64,000 nucleotides of DNA from NCBI RefSeq assembly GCF_040712315.1, contig NC_134016.1:7105282-7169281 (forward strand), in the 5' to 3' direction. Both the position numbers and the translations under genes were made by a program. Each line of letters starts with the position of its first letter. Position 1 is the stretch's first letter. The notes below the pieces were generated by a model. The model was given only the letters and a program-made list of their open reading frames with translations, did not search any database and had not been told where the DNA came from. This DNA is from Castanea sativa (lineage: Eukaryota > Streptophyta > Magnoliopsida > Fagales > Fagaceae). Shown piece after piece: positions 34,550 to 46,290 of the stretch.

Positions 34550-36230
34550 TTTAAATTTTTAATGAAAAACCCTCAATCTACAAGAAATATACTAAGAGAC
34601 CAAAAACAGTCAAGAAAAAGAACAACTATCAATCAAAGACATTGAAAGTAAGCAAAGGAGATGATATGGTGGACAGCACTACCTTCCACTCATACAAAAC
34701 ACATAAAAGAGCTAGTTTCAGCTCTGTTGAAGGCCTCTCTAAACCCATACACTCTCAATGATTCTGTTCCCTCTAGACTGTCCACATTAGACCCAAATGA
34801 AATGCACACCAAGCAGTGTCAATACTCAGTTGAAAAAAACTCCCTTCCAACATGCCAAAACTTCAATGATACTGTGAGGCATAACCCTCTGTACCTTGAA
34901 TTCTGGGGAGGCAGGGACCATAACTTGCTAACATACAAACAATGGCGGAACATCGTAGGCCATCTTGGGGGTGGCCCAAGATGCTGGCTATAGGTTTTGA
35001 ACTTGGGATCATGTTTGTAATTTTTGTTCCTAAAACAAAATTTTGCATACTTTGTTTTTCTTATTTTTCTGGTTTCAGTTATTAATAATTTCATATTTTG
35101 GTAAGGGGGGGGGGGAGGGTGGTGATTGCCATAGATACCTATCAAAATATTGTTATCTTTGAATCTAAATACACACACCTTGTCTTTGTTTCAACTGCAA
35201 AAGCGACCTTGATAAGGTTGACACCTTGCCTCACACGATAGTAAATACTACAAGATGGATGGATAAAATTTAAGTACAATCCTTAGGTTGACACCTTGCC
35301 TCACACACTAGTTAAAAGTTTGTTTGTTGTTTTGTTTTGTTTGTTTGTTTGTTTGTTTTTTTTTTTTTTTTTGTTTCTCTCTCTTTTCCCTCTCTCTTTT
35401 TTTCCTTGTTAAAAATTCTTTATTAAAAATTTTACAACTTTAGGTACACTCAAAGGAGAAACTGTTTATGCCAACCAAAAAAAAAGAAAAAAGAATGACT
35501 TGGTGTTTGTTATGTACAACCTGAAAATAAAAGAAAAAAAGAGGTAAATCATGAAGTGCAAAACAAGAAATTTGTTTGGAGAACTTGTCTTTGGATGATG
35601 AATGGTTAGCAACAGGAGAAGATGATGAAGATTTGTTAGACGAAGATGATGAAGGTTTAAATTTACAACTTTGAAGCCTTCATTTATAACTTATATTTAT
35701 ACAAGTACACAAATGTTTAGTGTGTGATGTGCTTATAAATTTGTTTCAATTCTCCAGCTCTTCTACATGCTTTCTTTGGTCAAAATCCTCTTCTAAGGTA
35801 GAAGGCAATGATACATTACAAGATCCCTGCAATTCTTTAAGGTACGTTTGTATCTTATATATGATAAAGCTTAAGAATTGCATATGTAACCTATGAATGA
35901 GTTATATTTGTAATGCAAATGCGACCGGACTGACGTCCAAAATGTTGGATTTTATCTTTTTCTAATTCCACATTTAGATTTACTATTTCCTCACCAGAAA
36001 ATAGTACCACCCTTTTAAATTTCCTTCTTGGAAATCATCCCTTCGACAATAATAAAAGGTGATAAGCTTAACGCCACAAGAAATGGTTTCATATTTCTGG
36101 TTTTTTAATTTACTCAGATGTGAGTTCGTATTGAAATTTGGGTTAAAGGATTGTACAAATGAACTTGAACGACTTATGCTTTAGGAAAACATTGACGTAG
36201 CACCAATCATATTTAATATTATGTCAAATT
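34550..36230. other. Intergenic, no gene seen
   Basis: A 12-base G-run (35106-35117), a short direct repeat GGTTGACACCTTGCCTCACAC (35216 and 35285), (TTTG)n followed by a T-run (35328-35371). ORFs at 34661-34993 and 34819-35178 overlap antiparallel and have no recognisable content. Confidence 0.5.
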
Positions 36231-36235
36231 TGTTT

Positions 36236-36602
36236 TAAACTAAAATGCAAATTGTACCCTTTAAGTTTGACTAAAATTTATTTTAGTTTTTTAACTTTAT
36301 TTTCACTTAATTAAGCCCTTTAAGTTCAAATTTATTCAATTCAGGCTTTCCATCCAATCTTATTAAAAAATTAATTTTCTCACATTAAAAAAATCTATAA
36401 AATTAATATAAATTTTTGTGTGAGAATTTTTAAATTTTTTTAGTTAATTGCATACTTAATGGAATTTTTAAATAGAATTAGGAAAAATGCCTAAATTGAA
36501 TAAATTTAAAACTTAAAGAACTTAATTAAACGAAAGTAAAGTTAGAAAACTAAAATAAATTTCAGTTAAATTTAGAAAGTACAATTTGCATTTAGCTTTT
36601 AT
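36236..36602. mobile_element. Foldback MITE, about 365 bp
   Basis: About 110-bp terminal inverted repeats: AAATGCAAATTGTACCCTTT ... TTATTTTAGTTTT(T/C)TAACTTTA ... AATTAAG..CTTTAAGTT ... TTTATTCAATT(C/T)AGGC, mirrored from 36602 inward. It sits exactly at the left edge of segmental copy B and is absent from copy A. Confidence 0.85.
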
Positions 36603-37463
36603 TTTATAAATAGATTTTTTTAGTTAATGAATTAACTTTGGGCAAGGCTGCAAATTGCAAACACCTATTTACTTCCAAACAGTTCAAAATTTGCAATCAA
36701 ATCTCCTAAATATTTAAATAGTAGACACTAAATTTGCAACGAAATTTCTTTGCAAAAAATATTAAAGCAGATTACAATATCTGATCCATGATTAAAGATT
36801 CTCAAAATGGACATCTATTTCCAAAGTGTTCCAAGCTGGTGAGCTTAACAAGTAACAAGAACAAACGTTCATCTAACTTCAAAACTTGTTTGTCTTTTTA
36901 AACTATTTCTTCTGGCTTCATTGGCAAATTTCATAATCTCACTAGGAGGTACGTACTTCAAAAGGAAGAAACAGGATTAATAAAGAAAGAAAAAAAAAAA
37001 AAGAGATTGGAGAGAAAAAAAAAATGGAATTATGCATTAAGAACTGTCAAAAAGATTATGATTGTGAATAACATTATATCTCGTACTTTGTGTTAAATTC
37101 ATTCAAAAAGCCAGTGATGTGTCTCAGTGTCTCTCGTGATTCTTGTGAATGAAAGTATGAAACTTGTGTCACGCATGCCACCTTCTAATTGAAGAAATTC
37201 AGAGTTTCTAGGCTAATAAAGATCACTATGAGTGTTTAGCAAGATAGTGAAGCACAGAGAGAGAGATTAAGGGAACACAGAAAAAGAAAAAAGAAAATAT
37301 TCTGAAGCTTTTGTACTAATCTTGCATAAAAAGAAGTCTGGGTCTAAGCCCAGTATTTATACGCTGTCATCAACCTCTAATTGAATAATTACACACACTA
37401 ACAATCCCAATAAATACGGGATTGATCCAAGAAAAGCGGTAGATTGAAAGTTGAAGTAAACTG

Positions 37464-37637
37464 CTGCATACCTTGGTGTGATAGTCACTCCACATCTACA
37501 AAGTTCTTGTGGGGGTGGGGAGGGGGTAGGAGTTGGAGTTTAAGTCTCTAGCTTTAAGTCTCCAGAAGAGAGTTTACACACATATATACTTAGAGTAAAC
37601 TAAAATAGATTCTAAATATAAAAAATTTAAAAAAAGA
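37464..37637 (+). mobile_element. tRNA-derived SINE, copy 5
   Basis: CCTTGGTGTGATAGTCACTC (A-box side), GGAGTTTAAGTCTC (B-box side, slightly changed), CACACATATATACTTAGAG and an A-rich tail. Colinear with 15471-15633 and with a small internal duplication of TTTAAGTCTC. Confidence 0.75.
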
Positions 37638-37699
37638 GTTAGTGAAGGGTAGATTCTGTTAACTGAAACTCCCGCCATCTGTATCAGACTTTTGAAGCT

Positions 37700-37730
<31 letters not shown>

Positions 37731-37803
37731 GAGAAGAAAGAACATGCTTAATAATCAGCTTGAAGTGCAAGAACAACATCTGGTGGAACATCCTCCATCT
37801 AGA

Positions 37804-38760
37804 CTAACATATCAGAGGAGCGAATAGCTCTTCGTGCACATGTGCTATATTATATTGCCTACATACATGAGAAATTTTAAAGGCATTGAAGTTCTGCGAG
37901 GGAAGAAAGAGCATGTCATTTGTAAGATGGCCAAACTGTGCCAATGATTTTCCACCACTGTTTAGAGTATCAATCAAAACTTGTGAATCCCTTTCCAAGA
38001 TGATCTGAGTCAGGCCAATTTTTGCTGCAAATTCCACTGCTCTACATGCTGCTAGCGCCTCGACTTCAATAGCTGTGAAAGGTAGAGCAATCTGTTGAGA
38101 GAGGGATGCCATCACCATCCCATTGTTGTTTCTGATCACCACACCAATCCCAGCTCCATTTTCTGAGGCAAAGAGAGCTCCATCAAAGTTTACCTTGTAC
38201 CAGGAGGTATTGGGGGGGGGTGGGGGGGCGAGGCAACTGATGGGGGGCTCGATCTGTACCAATTGCTGTGGAGCCCCTACAGAATTCCTGGACCAAATCC
38301 TTAGCATCCTGCAGCAACTTTCCCAGCGGTAAAGATGGCTTTCCCAAACGCAAGTTGTTTCTTCTATTCCACACAGCCCATATAATCATCAAGAAGAGAG
38401 TTGGGTCACGGTTTTCTGCCAATATGTATCCTAGCAGATCAATGAAGCTTGTGCATTGCTTCAAGCTGTTTTGATTCCACGGAGGTATGGTCTGCCATAA
38501 CTCTTCCAGTTTTGGGCATAGGTATAAGGCATGGTGGACATCTTCTTTGTGGGATTGGCATAAATCACAGCTATCTTCAATAATTACCCTGCGTTTAACC
38601 AGATTCATCTTCGTCAGTAGGGAGTTCCGGCATGCATGCCAAACCAGATGTCTGACTTTACTCGGCACATTCAGTTTCCAAATAGCTTGCCAAAGTGGTC
38701 TTAAAAGCATCAGGGTTAGATGGTCCCGGTTGCTGCTTTAAAGCCTCCTCCTGCAAGACT
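37804..38760 (-). pseudogene. LINE ORF2 fragment: zf-RVT and RNase H domain
   Basis: Coding order on the minus strand: LWQAIWKLNVPSKVRHLVWH and LLTKMNLVKRRVI, then the zinc-finger-like CDLCQSHKEDVHHALYLCP (38560-38500); MIIWAVWNRRNNLRLGK; then, after a frameshift at the G/C-run 38213-38228, the RNase H domain: WYKVNFDGALF, GAGIGVVIRNNNG, AIEVEALAACRAVEFA, ERDSQVLIDTLNSG and ISHVCRQYNIAHVHEEL, ending at TAG 37804. The RNase H acidic residues (the D of FDGA, the E of EALA, the D of ERDS) are visible. No reverse transcriptase core is present, so it cannot move itself. Confidence 0.9.
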
Positions 38761-38922
38761 TTTGAAGCTTATATGTGTGGCTTTGGAGCTTATACGTGTG
38801 GCTTGAATCACTTATTGGAATGACAACATTTGATGAGCAACTTAATAACTAACTTCCTGAAATGGCACAGTTTGGCCGTTGTTTAGTTTCTGGATTATTG
38901 TCTCTTGTTGAATACTAATTGA

Positions 38923-40530
38923 CCCACATAAAGAATGAAGATATATAATGGAGGTTTATAAGTAAAACTAGCATGGTTTTGAATTTCACTCTCAGAGATT
39001 GTTTCGGATTGACAATTGAAATGAAATATTTCAGTACCGGTATGTATTGATACACCGTTTTAGAATTACGCATTGGACACACACACACACATGTATACAA
39101 CTTCATATTTAATTTTATCTAATTAACTGACACAAAATTTAAAATATGATATGGGAATAAAATGAGTCAAATGACAAATTTGGGCTTCAATGTTTAAAAT
39201 AAATCCAACACAATCTGGAATAGCTCGGAATAGTTCGTAATTTAGAGATTGGAACAAACCAGAATTTAGACTGAAATAAAACAAGGGGGTAACTTGCACT
39301 GAATTAAGCACCAAAACGAAATATTCCAATTGGAATAGAACATAATTTAAAACCTTAAGTGCACAATACGCCCTAGGTATGGAGCCATTGGTCAAGGAGA
39401 AAGTATCTTATGTGACACTCTCTTCACATAAGCACTCAAAGGCACAATGTTTCAACTAGGATGCCTAGGTTCTTCCTCTCCACGCATACATAAATGACTG
39501 AATTGATACTCGGGGTCAGGGCATGCTTTGATTATCTAGGGTTTGCTACTTTGCTTTACAAAGGTGGATTCAAAGGGCCTACCTTAAAGAGGTTCCATGT
39601 CTTAATTAAAAAAAGAAAAAAGAGTGTGCAATAATAATCCACCAGTCTCTAAGAAATGCAACGATAGCTTTAATTATATCATCAGTCATTTTTCTAAGAA
39701 ATACCAAAATATTATAAGTTACAGTTGAAGCAAAATCATTTGAATATGATCTCACCAATGAAACAATTCTTATTAGACACCAATTATAACAAATGATGGT
39801 ACTATTTAAAAACTAATATAATGTTTTATGTTGCTTATCTTTTTGTTTTTTATTAAAACCATGGTTTTCAAATTTGGACCAACCCTGTTAACTAAGTACC
39901 TCTCACCAATATGGTTCTTTTAATCCTAGGAACCGTTCTATGCAACAAAAAAAGCAAGGAACGTTTCGAACTACCTAGGTTTGAAAACTGTGGATAGTTC
40001 TCACAGTTCAAGTCAAAGCTATTAATTTTTTAAAAAAATTTTAAATGGTATTTACAGGCTTACAACACCTTATAGCCATTGTTGAAGCTTTAACAACCAT
40101 AAGATGTTGTCAAATGTTGAGATCACATCATAGTCAATGGAGTTGGTCAATTACGCATACTGGAAAATGTAAATCGGCTGGTAAACAAAAATATAGAACT
40201 TTTGGGCTTTATATTATCGTCACTATATATAGGCTTTAGTATTCTAGAAACATGTATGGAAAAAAAATACTTAGCATGTGTTATTATTATTATTATTATT
40301 TTGATCTGATGATAAAGAGCTATCATTAGTATAGGTTGAAACTCTTTAAAAAAAAAATTGTCTATTATTATTATTTAGGTACATAGGTATATATCTCTTA
40401 ACTTTTTTATTGGGTTTCATAAAAAAATGTTTATTGGGTATTTAAATGGGCTTGGGCATGGCTTAAGATAACTTAGCTTGCATAAAAAAAAAAATTGAGC
40501 TCTAACAAAAATGTTAAATATTCTTATCAG

Positions 40531-40560
<30 letters not shown>
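38923..40560. other. Body of segmental copy B, no gene
   Basis: 38923-39830 matches 30970-31440 in pieces. 39840-40560 has no counterpart in copy A and no gene. (CA)n at 39079-39090, (ATT)n at 40281-40300 and (TA)n at 40532-40560. Confidence 0.5.
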
Positions 40561-40563
<3 letters not shown>

Positions 40564-41127
40564 GGGTGGCAATTCGTGTTCGCGTGTCGGGTTCGTGTCG
40601 TGTCAAGTTATGAGTATTCGACTACATAACTCAACACTAACCCGACATGTTTATTAAACAGGTCAAAATTCCTCAACCCTAACACGACCCATTTATTAAA
40701 CGGGTCAGTCGTGTCGACCTGTTTATCAACTTTTATCAAAATGAAAAATAATAATTAATGAAAAAACAAAAAAATAAATATTTTTAATATAAAATTCAGA
40801 ACTAACGAGTAACTGCATCACAAATAATCATCCAAAATTAAAGCATATCCCAATATCACAAATAATCAATCACAATATGTCAAAGAAAATAAATCACAAC
40901 AACTAATAAGTTTATATACCAAGAGTTTGAAGGGTATATTGGTAAAATATCATTTAATTAAACGGGTCAAACGGGTTCTATGTGTTCAACACTAACCCAA
41001 CTCATTTATTAAACGGGTTAGCCGTGTCAACCCAAATATGACACGACCCGTTAAGCCTCAACCCATAACCTGCTAATTTCGTGTCGTGTCGTGTCGGGTT
41101 CGCGGGTCGTATCAAATTTTGCCCCTA
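40561..41127. mobile_element. hAT-like MITE, about 567 bp
   Basis: Tips TAGGGGTGGCAA and TTTTGCCCCTA are imperfect inverted repeats of a type frequent in plant hAT-like MITEs. Arms are rich in CGTGTCGTGTCGGGTT and ATTTATTAAACGGGT in both orientations. It lies in a (TA)n tract (40532-40560 and 41137-41175), which hides any 8-bp target duplication. Confidence 0.75.
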
Positions 41128-41128
41128 A

Positions 41129-41180
<52 letters not shown>

Positions 41181-42300
41181 AATATTTCTTATTTACCTTA
41201 TAAAAGCTATGATATGAAAAATACTTTTTCAAGATAGGTCTCTATATTTATTTGGACTATTTTTAGTTAAATTTTAAATTTGTACTAATTTGATATATTT
41301 ATTTATATTTTAAATAATTATTAAATTAATTAGGACATTATTATAGTTCGATCTTAATCTTGAGCTTCTTTATTGTCTAGTTCTTTGAATGGTCTGTGTT
41401 TCAAAACTATGCTTAAAACTACTTACCAATCTTATCACGTGAGGCATACTTCGACTCATTCAACAAGATCTACTAATGGTGCCACATATCAGTCTCACAT
41501 AGGTCTTATATGTTGCGTGTATACAAGATTTTTGCCTACTAATGATCTTTGGATAAGGTGATGGAGGGGATCATGGACTTTTATCTCATAAAATGTCTTA
41601 ATAATATTTTACGACACATACGAAGGTGTGTGGTTCGATCGATGAATTCCTATTTCTTTATTTATCTCTGCGATGTTTGGATTTATAAAAACTTCATGGA
41701 CATGTAGAAGAGAAATGATATACCCACTTAGACCAAGACATAACTTTTATGTGTTTAAATAACAATTACGGTGAAGCAAGACTAGGAACAATGAATCTCT
41801 TTATGATAAACATATTAATTTAGAAAATTTGTTATTAGGGATCCGCTTATTTTGTTGAAACTGAAATTTTTTTGTTGAAAGTACAGTAGATAAATGTAAA
41901 AATTAGCTAAAATAATACAGTGAGACTCATGGATAGTACCAAAAAGTACAGTGGGACCTATGAATAGTAGCAAAAATAAGTTATATATTAAAATAAGTTT
42001 TTTTTTTTTTTTTTAATTTGGAGCCAAACGAACATTATATGTTAGCTTTTTTTTCCGATAAGAAAAGGGGGGAGGAAAAAAAAATTTCCAAGTTAGCTTT
42101 CTTGCAAAGGGATTTTGGCATTTTTTAGTCTTAGCCCAAACAATTAAGCTTTATATGATCATATCCCATACATTTTTTTTTTTTTTTAATTTTTTTAATT
42201 TTTACGTAGCATGAACAGAAAGATTTAGAATGGGCGGAGAGGGAGGTGGGGAGGAAGCCCATTCATCAAGTTAGGTTAAAAAGGGAATGTGGAAAACCCA
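41128..42300. other. Right part of copy B and an AT-rich patch, no gene
   Basis: (TA)n at 41137-41175. 41418-41600 and 42040-42260 match copy A. 41850-42035 contains ACAGTAGATAAATG, AATACAGTGAGAC and GTACAGTGGGACC motifs and ends GGAGCCAAACGAAC, possibly a further short element. Confidence 0.45.
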
Positions 42301-42940
42301 TTTTGGCTTCTAATGAAATTAATGTTTTTATCCACAAAAAAGAAAAAGAAAAAAAAAACAGGAAAAGCTTATGGGCCAATCTTAGGATTTAAAAAAAAAA
42401 AAAAAATTATCACTATTTACTACAAAAACATTAGAGGTCCAACGAGAGTGTTATGACTTATGAGTTATGACCCATTGAGGCTCAGATACATCTTAAACTG
42501 GCCTATCTCCACAAACTTATTTAACCTGCATCGTAAGACAATCATCAAGATGACGGCCTTGGCTTAGGTCCACAATGGTTCCCCAAGCTTAAGTAATTGT
42601 AGTTTGGCATAAAATATATCATTTTTAATTGCAAAATTACTTTTACTGCTTGTAAATAAACTATATTTTTATGGGTTTAACAAATTATGGATTTAATAGA
42701 ATAAAAAGGAATCATCCAAAGAAGGACATACATACAGAAAGGGACAGATTGTTATTTTTCAAAAGTTTCAAATTCTATCTTTTTATTTTTATATGAACGT
42801 CAAACTCTATATCTAAATGTTGTGACTCCTGCTGCATGAATTTATTTTAGTAAAAATAAAACATTTTATTTTCTTTTTCAAATTCCATGAGTAGTTGTAA
42901 TTCAAAGAGAGAGAGAGGAAAAAGATGATCGAGACTTTTA
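42300..42940. other. Intergenic, no gene seen
   Basis: A-rich runs near 42350 and 42390. Nothing recognisable. Confidence 0.5.
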
Positions 42941-42942
42941 GG

Positions 42943-43063
42943 ATGAATTTGAAAAAGAACCTTTGCTTCTTGTTTGTAGTGTTGTTGAGAGAGAGAGAGA
43001 GAAAGGAAAAGCCTAGACTAGGTTGGATTTGAAAAGGAACCTTTGCTTCTTGTTTGTTGTGTT

Positions 43064-43109
<46 letters not shown>

Positions 43110-43150
43110 GCCAAGACTAGGTTGAGTTTGAAAAGAACCTTTGCTTCTTG
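42943..43150. repeat. Tandem repeat, three units with embedded (GA)n
   Basis: TTTGAAAA(A/G)GAACCTTTGC followed by TTCTTGT(T/A)TGT(A/T)GTG and (GA)n occurs at about 42948, 43029 and 43128. Unit spacing of about 81 and 99 bp differs by the length of the GA run (up to about 36 bp at 43068-43103). Confidence 0.9.
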
Positions 43151-44915
43151 TATGTTGTGTACTTGTGTCGTTGATTTCGGTTTTGGTATGTTCTTGGGTA
43201 GCTTGTGTAACTTTGTTGTGGTACATGCACTTTAAACTTGTAGCTTGTATACAATGAAGTTTGGTCGTTTTGTGTGTGTGCGACCTATTCAAATAGTATG
43301 TGTAACTTGTGTTAGAATTTTACGGTCTTGCAATTTGGTGTGACGTGTATTTTTGTTTTCGTTTTTGTATTTTTTAGTAAATAAAAAAAGTGTTTTTCGG
43401 TATAGACTCATCGACCTCACGCCACGTGATGATAATAGGTAATACCACATGTATCACACAGGTCTTGTTGAGATTATCGCTTGAACTACTCGTCTCTGGG
43501 TGTAGGGATAAAGACTCCTACTATCAACCAACACCCCCCGTGTAGTGGTGTAATGTATATTGTGTGTTAGTGTTAGAATATTTATAGGTATTGGTTTTTT
43601 TTTTTTTTTTTTTATGTAATGTGGATTATGAATATCTGTAAATGTTGTAGAATATTAGTTGCTAGTGAATTTTGGGGTAATGTAATTTGTGTAGCTTATA
43701 TATAAAAGGAAGTGGTATCACCGTCTATAGTTAAACTGTTACACTTTTGTCAATGATATATCTTGGAAACCCTTTGAATCAATAGTGTGGTAGGTTACTC
43801 ATGACTTCCAAGTTTACAACAATGACCTAGAACAATGAGTATACCACCTGAATATCTAACTGAAGAAACAACCAAATATTTTGAAAATACATATTAATAG
43901 TAAATTTGATTTGTTTTAATTTGAACCTACTACTAAAATTATTTTTTTGTCTATTAGTAACAGTAAATAATAATCTATCGCTTAAAATTTGTTGTGAAAA
44001 TGTAATGAATATAACATTCATAGACGAACAATCCTACACATGGCGTGACATGGAAAAACAAGCAAAAAGAACCAACACCTAGATGTGTCTCGGTCTTTTG
44101 TGAATGGTATGGCAACACAAGCAAAATGACCCAACACTTTTCATGTGTCTTGGTCTTTTGTGGAATAAAGTTTCTAACATTCCAAAAAAACCAGCAAAAA
44201 AAGAAAAAAAAAGAGGTTAAAACAAAACAACAAAGACCTAACACTAGGAATATTTACCACCGAACACATTAAATTGAATTGTTGAATTGCAAAAGTTTAA
44301 AGGAGTTTCTCCAAAAGTAATGTTAATCTTTTGATGAAAAGACGATTCAATAAAGCAAACTAAGGAGCAAAAATAAGTTTAGGACAGAGCCTGTTAGAGT
44401 ACAGGCTTTGATAATCTTTGAAATGTACAATTGTTACCGGATCTCATTACATCCGCTTTGACCCTATCCTATTGGTTCAAGTATGAACTCGTGGAAAATA
44501 ATTGAAGATGTTTTTTGTTTTTTTGGATTCACTTGTTACAGTTGAAAATTGAAACTGAAAACTGAAAAATACTGTAGTAAAATAATTTTTTAATGTGTAA
44601 AAAATACTGTTCACTCATAAAATTACTGTTTATTGGTCTAAAATCACTGTTCATGACCAATGAACAGTAAAAATAGCACGTCCGAGAAAAAAAAAAAAAA
44701 AATTGGGGCTAAAACGCACAAACATACACTTACTATTAATTTTTTCTATGGTTTTTTAGAGGCAGTGAGAGTGTGACTCTATTTCAGCTGCCACATTAAT
44801 GTGTGTGGCTTTACCGACAAATAATTTAATAAAGTATCCTCTTCAAAAAAAAAAAAAAAACAATACTTTCTTTGGTGAACTACCTACTTAGTAGGAATTC
44901 TCCAACGGGTTCCAA
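43150..44915. other. Intergenic, no gene seen
   Basis: A short duplication GTGTCT(C/T)GGTCTTTTGTG at 44085 and 44143, a T-run at 43590-43612, and AACAGTA/TACTGTT motifs near 44570-44680 that could be a worn element. ORFs show no gene character. Confidence 0.5.
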
Positions 44916-44921
44916 CTTACA

Positions 44922-44987
44922 ACTCATAGCGGATCCTAGATTCTGTCTTGTAGACAGGATCGACCAAATCTAGGATCCGCTATGAGT
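44922..44987. repeat. Perfect inverted repeat, 21-bp arms, with a second hairpin in the loop
   Basis: Arm 44922-44942 (starts ACTCATAGCGGATCC) is the exact complement of 44967-44987 (ends GGATCCGCTATGAGT). The 24-base loop contains CTGTC-TTGTA-GACAG (44943-44957), itself a 5-bp stem. Confidence 0.97.
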
Positions 44988-45120
44988 CCGGTTAATTTTA
45001 CGTGCGGTAGACAAAAGTCTTGAGATTGGTTCTCGGATCTAATCCGCTCCGAAATGCAAATAACTGCAGAACAGCGCATTTATAGTCTTTTTTTTTTTTC
45101 CTCTTAGCTTTACAATTTAA

Positions 45121-45300
45121 GCCACTATTGAGACTCGGGTCTTGTAAGATCCGATTAAGTTCAGTCTTTTTTTTTTCTTTGACTGAAGACTTCACGTAGT
45201 AATTTTAATCCACTATTGAGACTCGGATCATGAAGATCCGTTTAAGTTCACGTGGTTTTTTTTTCTTTGGCTGAATACTTCACGTAGTCAAAGACTCAAA
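45121..45300. repeat. Tandem pair of ~90-bp units with small GATCCG hairpins
   Basis: CCACTATTGAGACTCGG(G/A)TC begins units at 45121 and 45210. Each continues AAGATCCG(A/T)TTAAGTTCA, a T-run, CTTTG(A/G)CTGAA and ACTTCACGTAGT. CGGATC-ATGAA-GATCCG forms a stem in the second unit. Confidence 0.88.
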
Positions 45301-45890
45301 GCGTTAGATTTGTCTTTACTTGTCTTTTTGCGAGATAAGTGTTATGTTTATAATATTTTTACGACAAATTATAGGTAGTAAGTTATAATTGATTTTAATT
45401 TAAACTTGTAACTGAAATTATTTTTTTACTACTCAATAATAATCCGTAACAATTTATTATCTATAATTTGTTGTAAAAATATTGCGGATATAACATTTCT
45501 CTTTTTGCAATCAATTTTAACTAGACAGAACAAAGGCAGTGGAAAATGTTTTTCCTTTCATTTCAAATGATTTTTTTTTTAGTTACCCTTCAATGATATT
45601 TATTTCTACAAATTTAGTACAAATTAAACCTTAATCCTTTACTTGGAAAAGAAGTTACACTGAATTATAATAAAAAACTACAAGTAACCCCTATTATGTA
45701 CTTAAAAATCATGGAATAAATTTATTAAATTGGAGAAAATCATCTTTTTGTCCCTATATTATAGGGGGTTTTCATTTTGGTTCTTATCTTTTGAAAATTT
45801 TCAACTTGATCTTTGAATTTTTTTTTTTTAAAGAATTATTTTGTTCATCGCCATCATTAATTACTTTAACACCCCACATAACAATACACC
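45300..45890. other. Intergenic, no gene seen
   Basis: AT-rich with no recognisable features. Confidence 0.5.
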
Positions 45891-45894
45891 CTAC

Positions 45895-46290
45895 ATCTAC
45901 TTTTTCCTTTTGGTTAAAGGGAAACTTCATTAGAAAATCCAGAACAGGCAAAGTAGCAGTTGAAAGCGAAAATAATACAGACCAGAAGCATCACAACCTA
46001 AAAGAGAGGATAGATCAATAGAGGGGAAACATAAAAAATAATAAAATATTCATGTTGAGAACAACCCTCTTTAGCTAAAGCATCAGCACATTTATTCACT
46101 TCTCGAAAGACATGAGTCACTCTAACTTGATGAAACCTGTGGAGCAATGACCTGTAATGATATAGAAGAGGAGAATATGCTTTGTTAGAGTAGGAAGAAG
46201 AATTGACTAAATCAACATTCACTTTTGCTTCAAGTTCAATTTCAATGCAAGTAATTCCCAATTGAATGGCTAGTAATTCAGCTTATATCT
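45895..46290 (-). pseudogene. LINE-derived RNase H C-terminal fragment
   Basis: On the minus strand AELLAIQLGITCIEIELEAK, NSSSYSNKAYSPLLYHYRSL and RFHQVRVTHVFREVNKCADA followed by LAKEG are the last part of the RNase H domain found at the C-terminus of plant LINE ORF2. The frame ends at 45998, and an in-frame TAA lies just upstream of AELLA (about 46280). Past the stop, GAAGTTTCCCTTTAACCAAA on the minus strand and an A-rich end near 45897 look like a LINE 3' end. It is too short and broken to be a gene. Confidence 0.75.

Larger units (their letters stand above)
37193..38914. mobile_element. 1.72-kb insertion with 8-bp target duplication, carrying SINE and LINE pieces
   Basis: The direct repeat CTAATTGA occurs at 37185-37192 and 38915-38922. 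Copy A has the uninterrupted site (CTTCTAATTGACACCGCATAAAG at 30963), which proves an insertion between them. The insert holds a plus-strand SINE (37464-37637) and a minus-strand LINE ORF2 fragment (37804-38760). Its own tips show neither a poly(A) tail nor clear inverted repeats, so the mobilising element type is undecided. Confidence 0.8.
36600..42300. repeat. Segmental duplication, copy B, expanded by insertions
   Basis: Colinear with 30385-31910 (anchor pairs are given there), but about 5.7 kb long. The extra length is the insert at 37193-38914, a stretch 39840-41420 with the hAT-like element 40561-41127, and a patch at 41620-42040. Promoter-like GCCCA motifs of copy A recur here (42135, 42257, 42295, 42371), but no counterpart of the small ORF follows. 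Confidence 0.8.

Noticed and set aside
34661..35178. Overlapping ORFs on both strands after the LINE at 34.5 kb
   Set aside because: No family resemblance, no splice or promoter context, and a G-run in the middle.
42813..43292. 159-codon minus-strand ORF with Ser-Leu repeats
   Set aside because: Produced by the (GA)n-containing tandem repeat; no domain or gene signals.
45998..46261. Possible stand-alone RNase H-like gene
   Set aside because: Only the C-terminal third of the domain, with an in-frame stop upstream and LINE-like 3' sequence; called a LINE remnant.
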